Below, in pieces: positions 51,764 through 59,796 of a DNA stretch of 64,000 nucleotides. Every line of letters begins with the position of its first letter. Within the stretch, counting starts at the first letter, position 1. The position numbers and the translations under genes are program-made. The DNA comes from S5-A14a sp022766365. GTDB lineage: Bacteria; Bacillota; Clostridia; Peptostreptococcales; Anaerovoracaceae. The stretch lies in NCBI GenBank assembly GCA_050313295.1, contig JBNPLD010000001.1. One strand, 5' to 3'. Below the pieces are notes generated by a model. It made no database searches and had not been told where the DNA came from. It saw only the letters and a program-made list of their open reading frames with translations.

Positions 51764-54700
51764 TTATTGTTTGATTCCTGCCTTTCGTCTAATAATGGCA
51801 ACAAGCAATATTCCAGACAGACTTAATACTCCGACGTATAGCTGCATATTAGTATCATCTGCTGTTTTCGGCAAATTATTTTTCTTTTCTGATGCAGAAT
51901 TCTTAGTAACAGATTTTGATAATTCTGATTTCGACTTATCTTTTTGAATAACTGTTACTGTGGCTTTCTTTGTTACGCTTGCTCCATCTTTATCCGTTAC
52001 CTTAAATGTAACTGTGTATTTGCCTACCTTGTACTTATTGAACCCACCATTATCTGTCAGTTTAACTGCTTTGATGAGGTCTCCGTCTTCCTTATCCTTT
52101 GCGGATACTACAAGGCTATTTAAATCAAGTGCTTCACCTTGTTTGATGTTCTTGTCCTTAACCTCAAGTGTTGGTGCTTCGTTCATGGTAGCCAATCCAT
52201 ATTTGACTGTTACAATCGCTCTCTTTGTTGCGCTTGCTCCGTCTTTATCTGTTACCTTGAATGTAACTGTGTACTTGCCTACCTTATCCTTATTGAACCC
52301 ACCGTCATCTATGAGCTTAACTGCTTTAATGAGGTCTCCGTCTTCCTTATCCGTTGCAGATACTACGAGGCTCTTTAAATCAAGTGCTTCGCCCTGTTTG
52401 ATGGTCTTATCCTTAACCTCAAGGGTTGGTGCTTCGTTCATGGTAGCCAATCCATATTTGACTGTTACAATCGCTCTCTTTGTTGCGCTTGCTCCATCTT
52501 TATCCGTTACCTTGAATGTAACTGTGTACTTGCCAACCTTATCCTTATTGAACCCACCGTTGTCTGTCAGTTTAACTGCTTTGATGAGGTCTCCGTCCTC
52601 CTTATCCTTTGCTGATACTACAAGGCTGTTTAAATCAAGTGCTTCACCTTGTTTGATGGTCTTGTCCTTAACCTCAAGGGTTGGTGCTTCGTTCATAGTA
52701 GCTAGTCCATATGTAACTGTTACAATCGCTCTCTTGGTTACGCTTGCTCCGTCTTTATCCGTTACCTTGAATGTAACTGTGTATTTGCCTACCTTGTCCT
52801 TATTGAACCCACCATCATCTATGAGCTTAACTGCTTTGATGAGATCTCCGTCTTCTTTATCCTTTGCGGATACTACCAGGCTCTTTAAATCAAGTGCTTC
52901 ACCCTGTTTGATGGTCTTGTCCTTAACCTCAAGTGTTGGTGCTTCATTCATAGTAGCTGCGTTCATGCTGTAAATAGCATATACCGTCATATCTTCATTT
53001 ACAACGGTTTTTCCTGTAAACGAAGTACCTTTACCGTCTTTTTGTGTATTCCACTCTTTGAATGTATATCCACTTTTAGTTGGATTTTGCGGCATTGACT
53101 CATCTGTGAGGTCATCATTCTCGATAGATTTACCTTTGTCTGCTTTCACAATTTTATAAATACTTTCACCATTTATAAACTTCACAAAAATGTACGGATT
53201 TTTGTAATTTAAGTCATAATTATTTAGAAGGCTCTTTCTGATTAATGTCCCATGAAGCACATCCGAGTCTTCGCTAAATTGCAAATTAGTAAAATCTGCA
53301 AAATTAACCGGTGGATTAAATTTCCCGGATTCTGATTTATTCTCTTTGAAAGTAGTCGTCTTATCTATTGACAAGTTTTTATAAGCGTCTTTATCAGTAA
53401 TCGGATTACTGTATTCATAAGGAATTGTATAAATTGCTCCTCCTTGTCCCACATTGCATATGTTTGATTTAAACGATGTATTATCTGAAATTTCCAGTTT
53501 AATATCCTTCTTCTTTCCAATAATATTCTTATTGCTGTCTCTTACCACACCATTTACCGAAATGGCACCACCTGACCCGTAGGCACTGTTCTCTAAAAAT
53601 GAGGAATTTTTAACAACAGTCATGTTATCCATTACATATATGGCACCGCCCGACCCTGAATTATGAGGATTAGTCAGCATATCCTGTGGATGAACCGGAG
53701 CATTATTTTTTTCAAATGAGCAATTAACAATGTCTGTCGGGTAGGCCGTAAAAACACCTCCCCCCATAAGAGCCGTGTTCTCTTTAAATATTACATTATC
53801 AAACTCCATAGCAGTTAGTGACTTATCCACCGTATCGATTGCGGCACTTGATATGCCTCCTCCGTAGCCTGCCTCGTTTTTGGAGAAAATTGAATCTTTT
53901 AGATTCAGTTTGGAATCGCCTCCAACATAAATGCCTCCCCCAAAATTCGTTGATTGATTCTCAATAAAAGTAGACTTCAATATTGATGTAGTTCCGTTAT
54001 TGTTGTGTGCTATGAAAACAGCTCCGCCTCCGCTCGTCGCTGTATTCTTCTCAAATTCAGATTCAGAAATCTCAGTATCTCCGCCTTGCAAATAAATGGC
54101 TCCGCCCTGATTGGAAGCTTTGTTTTCATTGAATTTAGCATTTTTAAATTCAACGGCTTTTCTGGCATAAACAGCTCCACCCCATTTGGCCTCATTATTT
54201 TCAAAAGTTGTATTTGAAATCAATGAAGTATTTGAAAGGTAAACTGCTCCTCCTGTGCTCGCTTTATTATTGTTGAATTGAGCATTTTTTATTGTTACAT
54301 TTGAGCGTGTTCCGGTGATAATGGCACCTGCCACCTTCACTGCATTATTTTCATTAAAAACGCCTCCGGTTACATTTAAATTACCATATGCAGCTATAAC
54401 TCCACCGTCGCTTTTATTCGACTTGTTATTAACGAAGGTCCCTCCGGTTATATTAACAGTAGTATCATCAAGGGCTTGAATAATCCCTCCTGCCTGATTT
54501 GATTGATTATTTTTTATTACTGCTCCGTCATGGATATTTAGTGTGCCATTTGAAGATATGTATATTGCAGGTCCGTCAAATCTAGGTAAATCGATGAAGT
54601 TCTGCACAACAGTTCCCTTGCCTAAAGTCAAAGTTCCGCCTACCACACCAAAAGCCTCCGAAGACTCGGTTCCGTCCAATATCACATTCTCGGTTTCCAA

Positions 54701-55327
54701 TTTTGCACCGTTATAAAGCGCCATTATATCTTTGTCTTCACCTGTTCTTGCCAGAGTAAACAGATTCCCTTCTTTGGAACGCAAAATCATATTTACATTT
54801 GACTTGCCATGATAGCCCTCCTCCGGGGGAATCTCATAATTATCATTCATCGTAACAATATATTGAGTGTCCTGTTCTGATTGTTTACAAGCCTTGATAG
54901 CGTCAAAAAATGTATCGTACTCACCCACCAAGGTCTCCGCTGCCGAAATTTCATTAACGGGTCTCTTTGTTACAGTAAATACTTTAACACCTTCAGGTGC
55001 TTTCAGGGCGTTTTCTACCTTTTCTTCGGCAAATTCAAGATTCTTGTTCTTTTCAGCTACACCAGATAATTCTGAATTTTTGTTTTCAATCCGGGCATTT
55101 TCTTCCTTTACTGCCACTCCTGATTCAGAATCACTTGACAAATTTGCATTTTTAACCTGATTTGCATTTAGATTTTCATACTCATTATTTTCCTGACTCT
55201 TCAGAGCGAGCTCTTTCTCAGATTCATTAGGTTGCTCATGATAAGCAAATACCGATGAAACACTAAAAGACAGTGATATGGTCAACAATATAGCAAAAAA
55301 TACCACCGGCAATTTCTTTACTTTCAT
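51764..55327 (-). CDS. Sortase-anchored beta-helix surface protein with four Ig-like repeats
   Basis: 1187 residues. Signal peptide to about residue 28 (hydrophobic core, then VFA). A low-complexity Asn/Glu/Lys region runs to about 110. A parallel beta-helix region (about 175-700) is built of short GGAIY/GGAVF-containing turns like those of polymorphic outer-membrane or pectate-lyase-like proteins. An InlB/Listeria-Bacteroides-type repeat (GYTFKEWNTQKDGKG) follows. Four tandem 85-residue Ig-like (DUF5011-type) domains start at residues 793, 878, 963 and 1048. The C-terminal sorting signal is LPKTA at 1152-1156, then a hydrophobic stretch and RRKAGIKQ. Covalently wall-anchored, probably an adhesin or host-interaction protein. 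GGGGAGAAAG precedes the start. Confidence 0.93.
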   Translation of the reverse strand: MKVKKLPVVFFAILLTISLSFSVSSVFAYHEQPNESEKELALKSQENNEYENLNANQVKNANLSSDSESGVAVKEENARIENKNSELSGVAEKNKNLEFAEEKVENALKAPEGVKVFTVTKRPVNEISAAETLVGEYDTFFDAIKACKQSEQDTQYIVTMNDNYEIPPEEGYHGKSNVNMILRSKEGNLFTLARTGEDKDIMALYNGAKLETENVILDGTESSEAFGVVGGTLTLGKGTVVQNFIDLPRFDGPAIYISSNGTLNIHDGAVIKNNQSNQAGGIIQALDDTTVNITGGTFVNNKSNKSDGGVIAAYGNLNVTGGVFNENNAVKVAGAIITGTRSNVTIKNAQFNNNKASTGGAVYLSNTSLISNTTFENNEAKWGGAVYARKAVEFKNAKFNENKASNQGGAIYLQGGDTEISESEFEKNTATSGGGAVFIAHNNNGTTSILKSTFIENQSTNFGGGIYVGGDSKLNLKDSIFSKNEAGYGGGISSAAIDTVDKSLTAMEFDNVIFKENTALMGGGVFTAYPTDIVNCSFEKNNAPVHPQDMLTNPHNSGSGGAIYVMDNMTVVKNSSFLENSAYGSGGAISVNGVVRDSNKNIIGKKKDIKLEISDNTSFKSNICNVGQGGAIYTIPYEYSNPITDKDAYKNLSIDKTTTFKENKSESGKFNPPVNFADFTNLQFSEDSDVLHGTLIRKSLLNNYDLNYKNPYIFVKFINGESIYKIVKADKGKSIENDDLTDESMPQNPTKSGYTFKEWNTQKDGKGTSFTGKTVVNEDMTVYAIYSMNAATMNEAPTLEVKDKTIKQGEALDLKSLVVSAKDKEDGDLIKAVKLIDDGGFNKDKVGKYTVTFKVTDKDGASVTKRAIVTVTYGLATMNEAPTLEVKDKTIKQGEALDLNSLVVSAKDKEDGDLIKAVKLTDNGGFNKDKVGKYTVTFKVTDKDGASATKRAIVTVKYGLATMNEAPTLEVKDKTIKQGEALDLKSLVVSATDKEDGDLIKAVKLIDDGGFNKDKVGKYTVTFKVTDKDGASATKRAIVTVKYGLATMNEAPTLEVKDKNIKQGEALDLNSLVVSAKDKEDGDLIKAVKLTDNGGFNKYKVGKYTVTFKVTDKDGASVTKKATVTVIQKDKSKSELSKSVTKNSASEKKNNLPKTADDTNMQLYVGVLSLSGILLVAIIRRKAGIKQ
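51940..52951 (-). repeat. Four tandem 255-bp repeats inside the surface-protein gene
   Basis: Units begin at 52951, 52696, 52441 and 52186 (minus strand), each encoding MNEAPTLEVKDK onward. The first three are nearly identical at DNA level; the fourth diverges toward its end where the LPKTA linker begins. Variable sites are few (for example KSLVV/NSLVV, LIDDGG/LTDNGG, SVTKR/SATKR) and occur in mixed combinations. This suggests recent duplication and recombination between units. Confidence 0.95.
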
Positions 55328-55680
55328 AACTTTCTCCCCATTATATTTAAAATAATAATGTGTACAAGTTCAGCAGATCGATATTCTTGTTTATAATATA
55401 AATGAATAGCTTAAGAATTACAGATCTGTCTATCATATTAAAAATTATGTCAAAATTACTCATAGCCTGTCATATGTTTTTTAATATTCTTGAGTACATC
55501 GATATAATAAAATAATTATATCAGTTTTTTTAACTGATTAATAGCATTAATTAATGTGAATATCAAATTTAAATTATTAGATAACTCATTCTCTATCTTG
55601 TGATTTATTTGCACCACAAACTTTTTTATTGAAAAGTAAGAAGTGTGATTATATACTATAAACCTTCTGAACAAAATAAT
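55328..55680. other. 353-bp AT-rich gap upstream of the surface-protein gene
   Basis: No reading frame or strong hairpin. It should contain the minus-strand promoter of the surface-protein gene. Several TATAAT-like and TATTATAA boxes exist, but in such AT-rich DNA none can be chosen with confidence. Confidence 0.5.
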
Positions 55681-55935
55681 CTACTCTTTTTCAACCTTAA
55701 AAATATTAATTACATCACAATCAGGACAACAAAAGCGAATTTCACCACACTTTGATTTCGGCGGTTCTCCTCCATACCTGATGATATCAATATAAGGGAA
55801 TGCAACATGCATAGCCATAGGGCAAAGTTTACCCCTTTCTGTATCATAATCGAAGCTATCTCCAATGCGATGGCCTCTGTGACAATAGCCGGTACCTTTT
55901 TTGTCTACTAAGGTTATCTTGATTTTCGGTTTCAT
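55681..55935 (-). CDS. Small Cys-rich protein of the TIGR04076 type
   Basis: 84 residues: CHRGHRIGDSFDYD, then GKLCPMAMHVAFPYIDIIRYGG and CCPDC near the C-terminus. The CHRGH start, the Cys-Pro-x-A-x-H segment and the final Cys pair match the short family TIGR04076 found in anaerobes. The many Cys/His residues suggest metal binding. Function unknown. A ribosome binding site GGAGGT lies just before the ATG. Monocistronic by position. Confidence 0.8.
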   Translation of the reverse strand: MKPKIKITLVDKKGTGYCHRGHRIGDSFDYDTERGKLCPMAMHVAFPYIDIIRYGGEPPKSKCGEIRFCCPDCDVINIFKVEKE

Positions 55936-56104
55936 AATATACCTCCGGAATCTTCTATTATCTTGGCGTTATAATCGTAATTGTGTTATAGTATTATACA
56001 TCAAACAAGTCGGTTTTTTCAACACAAAAGCAAATTATAAAATAGATCGAGATCATGAAACTAAACGTAAGTAAAAAAATTTTGCCAAATATTTAAAATG
56101 CATT

Positions 56105-56268
56105 TTAGCTAACATTATGCTCTATTTTTTCCGGATTCTTATCATCTAAAAATCTCCCTATTATATTATTGTTTTCGTCAATATATCTAAAAATAGCTTC
56201 GAACAACACCTCTTATATATTCTGCCAAATTAGTCTCCATCAAATAACTCACGTAAAGCGTGAATGAG
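56105..56268 (-). pseudogene. Frameshifted remnant of a small reading frame
   Basis: Just downstream of the RNA candidate the minus strand reads METNLAEYIRGV from an ATG at 56240. A one-base shift then gives FEAIFRYIDENNNIIGRFLD and DKNPEKIEHNVS before TAA at 56105-56107. The open frame also extends upstream of the ATG to a TAA close to the RNA. Both halves look protein-like in composition but do not share a frame. I do not recognise the family. It may be chance in AT-rich DNA. Confidence 0.35.
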
Positions 56269-56287
56269 AATTATGGATATTCCTACA

Positions 56288-56492
56288 AAATGTGATAAAT
56301 CGAGTAGGGATACTCGTTAGCCCTACTCACATCACCGTACGTACCATACTGTTCGTCAGTCTGAGATTTCGTTATCCCTTTTTCCCGCCCAAACCTCACG
56401 GTTTGGACCTTGGGAGTAGCTATTGGGTTCGTCGGCAACTACACCCCTTGTAGACTTCCGCCACAGACTGACGGCATGCCCGTCATACCAAA
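56288..56492 (-). ncRNA. Structured RNA resembling HEARO / IscB omega RNA, without an IscB gene
   Basis: Minus-strand element of about 205 bases. Helices seen: a perfect 10-bp long-range pairing between 56464-56473 and 56354-56363; CCAAACC/GGTTTGG hairpin at 56389-56406; CTACA/TGTAG hairpin at 56439-56453; GAGTAGGG/CCCTACTC at 56302-56328; and a closing GTGAT/ATCAC pairing at 56292-56296 with 56331-56335. Unpaired segments such as CCGACGAACCCAATAGC and GGGATAACGAAATC resemble what I remember of the HEARO (omega RNA) consensus, in which the RNA lies upstream of an IscB nuclease gene. No IscB frame follows. A group II intron fragment is the main alternative. Structure is seen; the family name is inference. 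Confidence 0.55.
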
Positions 56493-56496
56493 AAAA

Positions 56497-56522
56497 GTAT
56501 ACATACATGTATGTATACTAAA
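56497..56522 (-). terminator. Perfect 26-bp palindrome terminator after the ABC operon
   Basis: TAGTATACATACA joined to its exact reverse complement, and on the minus strand followed by a run of seven T. It lies about 50 bp beyond the stop of the ABC permease gene, so it is a good intrinsic terminator. It also directly borders the structured RNA and could mark an element end. Confidence 0.7.
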
Positions 56523-56574
56523 AACGATTGATCAAATAATATATCAAATTAAGATATCAATAATTCTTTAGTTT

Positions 56575-57204
56575 TTAAAACTCCTTACATTTAAGGACTT
56601 TAATAGAAGCCATAACAGTGATCCATATTAAGATGATACCAATTAACATTGTCGCAATGATAATGACCGTTATGGAGTACTGCGAAAGTTGTTTTGCAAT
56701 ATTTTCTAAAAACTCTGTTTTTTCTTTAATGATTCCGGATATTGCAAATATCAACAGGAAATTCATTGTCATTATAATTCTACCCTTCTCCCCTCCGAAC
56801 TTTAGAAGAAATGGCAGCTGGATCGACGAAAGAAATATACTAACAATTGGAGTAAGAATGGCAAGAAAAACAATGTATTTTGTTGCGACATCACCTTGAT
56901 GCATAAAAATAATTAACACTGCTCCGGCACCAAGCAGTCCGAAAGCAAATCCATAAAACAATTTACTTAAAACATAACTGCCTTTGCTAATGGGCATTGT
57001 GAATAAAAATTGTTGAAAATCTGATTTAAAGTCATACCCGAGGGATATCCCCAAGATAATCATAGGCATAAATACACAAAATATCGGTATGATAAAGTAA
57101 GTTTTTTCATAAATGCAGTATCCTGCTATTGCAATCGAGAGACCCATGACTAGAATTAACGTTGTTCTCAGTGTCTTAAATTCTTTTATTATTAGAGCAG
57201 TCAT
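56575..57204 (-). CDS. ABC-2 type transporter permease
   Basis: 209 residues with about six hydrophobic segments; starts MTALIIKEFKTLRTTLILVMG, typical of the ABC-2 permeases paired with YtrA-type regulators. Contains GYDFKSDFQQFLFTMPISKGSYVLSKLF, the usual cytoplasmic loop before the second segment pair. Overlaps the ATPase gene by 4 bp. Substrate unknown; relatives take part in antibiotic or envelope-stress responses. Confidence 0.88.
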   Translation of the reverse strand: MTALIIKEFKTLRTTLILVMGLSIAIAGYCIYEKTYFIIPIFCVFMPMIILGISLGYDFKSDFQQFLFTMPISKGSYVLSKLFYGFAFGLLGAGAVLIIFMHQGDVATKYIVFLAILTPIVSIFLSSIQLPFLLKFGGEKGRIIMTMNFLLIFAISGIIKEKTEFLENIAKQLSQYSITVIIIATMLIGIILIWITVMASIKVLKCKEF

Positions 57205-58052
57205 TTCCTTTCCATTCCTTTCACAAAATAAATCATTATGTCTTCGATAGATGGTCTCCTGAAATCAATATCCCGTGGTACTTTGTCTCTTTTGACAAGA
57301 ATTTCTTGACCGAAGGCATGTTTCCTACGCCCGACTATTGCATCTTCTGCAAATAACTTCGATTCTTCGTCAGATATATTGCAAAGAACATAATTATCCT
57401 TTAAATCATCTTTAGCCTCAAAGAACAATATCTTCCCCCGATAAATGAATGCTATGTAATCTGCTATTTTTTCAAGGTCAGACAATATATGTGAAGATAT
57501 CAAAACCGTGTGATTTTCATCTTGAATGTATTCCATGAGAATATCCAAAATATCTTCTCTAACCACAGGATCAAGCCCACTTGTAGCTTCATCCAAAAAT
57601 AAAAGTTCTGCATTGTGGGCCAGGGCAATGGCGATAGATAATTTCATTCTCATACCGCGGGAATAACTCTTTATCGGTTTGTCTTTCGGTATATCAAACC
57701 GTTTTAACAGTTCATGATACTTCTTTTTCTCCCATTTTGAGTAAATCCTTGTACAGAATTTGTCCACATCAGAACTGTTCATTTCTTCAGGCATCAAAAG
57801 ATTATCAAAAACCACTCCCAAACGATCTTTAATGTCGATATCTTCAGGATTAGTGTTTCCCAGAACTTCCAAATCACCCGATGTTCTCTTTACCAATCCG
57901 AGAAGCAGTTTGATCGTAGTACTCTTTCCTGCCCCATTTTGTCCGATATAACCGACTATACAACCCCTGGGAATTGTGAGGTTGAGAGGTCCAAGCTTGA
58001 ATCCGTTAAATTCTTTCACGAGATTTCTTACCGATATAGCATAATCATTCAT
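57201..58052 (-). CDS. ABC transporter ATP-binding protein (YtrB-like)
   Basis: 283 residues from ATG 58052, chosen because GGAGGGATATT precedes it directly; the frame is open for 11 further codons inside gntR. Walker A is GQNGAGKST, the signature is SYSRGMRMKLSIAIALAH (SRGM in place of the common SGGQ), and Walker B is LLFLDEATSGLDP, followed by the H-loop VLISSHILSDLE. A short C-terminal domain follows. Works with the next permease. Overlaps gntR by 8 bp. Confidence 0.93.
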   Translation of the reverse strand: MNDYAISVRNLVKEFNGFKLGPLNLTIPRGCIVGYIGQNGAGKSTTIKLLLGLVKRTSGDLEVLGNTNPEDIDIKDRLGVVFDNLLMPEEMNSSDVDKFCTRIYSKWEKKKYHELLKRFDIPKDKPIKSYSRGMRMKLSIAIALAHNAELLFLDEATSGLDPVVREDILDILMEYIQDENHTVLISSHILSDLEKIADYIAFIYRGKILFFEAKDDLKDNYVLCNISDEESKLFAEDAIVGRRKHAFGQEILVKRDKVPRDIDFRRPSIEDIMIYFVKGMERK

Positions 58053-58425
58053 AATATCCCTCCAAATAATTCCTGAGCATTTCAATTAATTCATCATTCG
58101 TTAAATCAGCAAATTGGGCAATTTCGATAATTTCCAGCAATTTACTTTCAATTCTTTTCAAGTATTCCTCCTGAATTAATTTCTTATTTTGTGCTGCAAC
58201 AAAGTTTCCCTTTCCTTGAACCGAATCGATAAAACCTTCTTTTTCCAATTCATCAAACGCTCTCTTAGCAGTTATCATACTAACTCTGACTTCCTTCGCA
58301 AGAAATCTTATGGATGGAAGCTTATCTCCCTCTTTCAGCTGTCCGGAAAGTATCTGCGCTTTTATCTGATTTTTAATCTGCAGATAGATTGGATCATCAC
58401 TTGCATTATTAATCTGAATATTCAT
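58045..58425 (-). CDS. GntR family regulator, YtrA subfamily
   Basis: 126 residues. The N-terminal winged helix reads PIYLQIKNQIKAQILSGQLKEGDKLPSIRFLAKEV, and the recognition helix follows with SMITAKRAFDELEKEGFI. A short C-terminal tail of about 40 residues marks the YtrA subfamily, which typically represses its own ABC operon. First gene of the gntR-ATPase-permease operon. A matching dyad overlaps its promoter. Confidence 0.94.
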   Translation of the reverse strand: MNIQINNASDDPIYLQIKNQIKAQILSGQLKEGDKLPSIRFLAKEVRVSMITAKRAFDELEKEGFIDSVQGKGNFVAAQNKKLIQEEYLKRIESKLLEIIEIAQFADLTNDELIEMLRNYLEGYYE

Positions 58426-58453
58426 AAATATATCTCCGCTGTCATTCTGTATT

Positions 58454-58492
58454 AACTGTTCTTATTATACTATAACAGTTTCTGTATTGCAA
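58454..58492 (-). promoter_or_regulatory. gntR-ABC promoter with overlapping operator dyad
   Basis: On the minus strand TTGCAA (58487-58492), a 17-base spacer and TATAAT (58464-58469). The 7-bp inverted repeat AACTGTT/AACAGTT (58454-58460 and 58474-58480) brackets the -10 box with 13 bases between the arms. This fits autorepression by the YtrA-type regulator encoded immediately downstream. Confidence 0.72.
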
Positions 58493-58499
58493 CTCATTT

Positions 58500-58549
58500 C
58501 ATAAAAATAAGCATAGTATAGAGAAAACTGCTCAAAATACTACGCTTAT
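58500..58549 (-). terminator. Terminator of the DMT transporter / 67-residue protein genes
   Basis: On the minus strand ATAAGCGTAGTAT, a 17-base loop and ATACTATGCTTAT (one mismatch), followed by TTTTTATG. Positions 58507-58549 form the hairpin. It separates the upstream small-protein gene from the gntR promoter. Confidence 0.7.
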
Positions 58550-58675
58550 CGTCTTTGTCTATGTCGCCAAAATTATTGTTTACTGCTTTTTATTATTGTC
58601 ATTTATCTTAGAACATTACCTGTCCCTGTATATAATTACAGAGCCATTGTACATAAGATATAACGACTTTTTTCT

Positions 58676-58879
58676 TTAGAATTGATTTTCTACACTGGTA
58701 ATTAAGTCATCTACAACTTTTATTCGCATAGCTTCTCCACAGCCGCAGGAGTTGCTTTTCAGATCATTCAGTGCGGTTGCTATCCTGTTTAATTCTTTAT
58801 CCATATCCTCAACATTATTAGTATTTACTTTTGCTACGATATTTTGAAATCGTGCTTCTAATTTTTCTAATTTATCCAT
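58676..58879 (-). CDS. Small hypothetical protein with CGCG motif
   Basis: 67 residues, MDKLEKLEARFQNIVAKV onward. It is a predicted helical, mostly charged protein, with LNDLKSNSCGCGEAMRIKV in the middle carrying a Cys-Gly-Cys-Gly motif. A strong ribosome binding site AGGAGG lies 5 bases before the ATG, and a terminator follows, which supports a real gene. It lies 35 bp downstream of the DMT transporter gene and is probably co-transcribed with it. I do not recognise the family. Confidence 0.65.
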   Translation of the reverse strand: MDKLEKLEARFQNIVAKVNTNNVEDMDKELNRIATALNDLKSNSCGCGEAMRIKVVDDLITSVENQF

Positions 58880-58914
58880 TTTTACCTCCTTTATTTATCT
58901 CTCCGGCATTAACT

Positions 58915-59796
58915 TTAATTGTTCTTAATAAACCTGTCTTTTGTCTCATGCATTACTATCCCTATCAATATTATTGCACAACCGATTACCATATTAACTG
59001 ATACCTTCTCATCGAGATAAAATATTGCAAAAACACTTCCGAATACCGATTCTAAAGTCAAAATCAAAGAGGTTGTAATGGAAGAAATATGTCTTTGAGC
59101 TATATTTTGAACTACGAAAGCAATCACTGTTGCTACTATGACCAAATAAAGTATTTCTGAAGTAGCTGTTGATATAACAGAGAAATCCGGTTTTTCGAAC
59201 ATAATTACTAACAGAATAAACAAAATACTGGTTGTTGCAAATTGTACAATAGTTAAAATGATGGGATCACTGTCATGGCAATATTTTTCAATCATTATCA
59301 TATGAAGCGCAAACGAAAGTGCACAGCCCATTGATATTATATCACCGATATTTATTCCCGTGACACTACCTGCAGTAAGTAAAAATAACCCTATTACAGC
59401 ACATATTACACCTATTACGTCGTATTTATCAGGTTTATTTTTATTGATTAGCCACGTAAGAAACGGGACAATTAATACATAGCTTCCTACAATAAATGAT
59501 TGTTTGGAGGCTGTGGTATACTTTATTCCCGTAACAAGCGTGATAAATGCACCAAACATAAATATCCCGATTTTCACCCCATTTATTAAATCTACACGTT
59601 TAATTCTAATCAATTTTCTGTAATAAATTATTGATAGAAGTAAAGTTGATAATCCGAACCTGATAGTCATAAGCACAAATGGTGTGGTATGTGAGAGAGT
59701 ATCCTTGATTATAGCGTAACTTGTTCCCCAGGCTAATGCAACTAAGGCAAGGGAAACAATTGACATTATAGACTTATTATTGTCATTACTAATCAT
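58915..59796 (-). CDS. DMT superfamily (EamA) transporter
   Basis: 293 residues with about ten hydrophobic segments in two EamA repeats. Seen: LALVALAWGTSYAIIKDTL at the start of repeat one, and SLILTLESVFGSVFAIFYLDEKVS at the end of repeat two, the typical positions in drug/metabolite exporters. Substrate cannot be told. GGAGGAGG precedes the start. Confidence 0.92.
   Translation of the reverse strand: MISNDNNKSIMSIVSLALVALAWGTSYAIIKDTLSHTTPFVLMTIRFGLSTLLLSIIYYRKLIRIKRVDLINGVKIGIFMFGAFITLVTGIKYTTASKQSFIVGSYVLIVPFLTWLINKNKPDKYDVIGVICAVIGLFLLTAGSVTGINIGDIISMGCALSFALHMIMIEKYCHDSDPIILTIVQFATTSILFILLVIMFEKPDFSVISTATSEILYLVIVATVIAFVVQNIAQRHISSITTSLILTLESVFGSVFAIFYLDEKVSVNMVIGCAIILIGIVMHETKDRFIKNN

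Larger units (their letters stand above)
55936..56574. other. 639-bp gap with orphan structured RNA, a terminator and a degraded frame
   Basis: From right to left on the minus strand: the palindromic terminator of the ABC operon, a roughly 200-base structured RNA candidate, then a broken short reading frame, then the upstream region of the TIGR04076-like gene. No intact transposase or nuclease frame is present. The structured part is visibly richer in G and C than its surroundings. Confidence 0.75.

Noticed and set aside
51960..52973. Long plus-strand frame of 337 codons
   Set aside because: It is the antisense shadow of the Ig-like repeat region of the surface protein; the repeat composition keeps the other strand open.
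55340..55380. TTGTAC-16-TATAAT promoter directly before the surface-protein gene
   Set aside because: Its start point would fall inside the ribosome binding site, leaving a leader of only a few bases; likely a chance match in AT-rich DNA.
56288..56492. CRISPR array or tRNA in the GC-richer island
   Set aside because: No direct repeats with spacers and no cloverleaf; the pairing pattern fits a single larger structured RNA.
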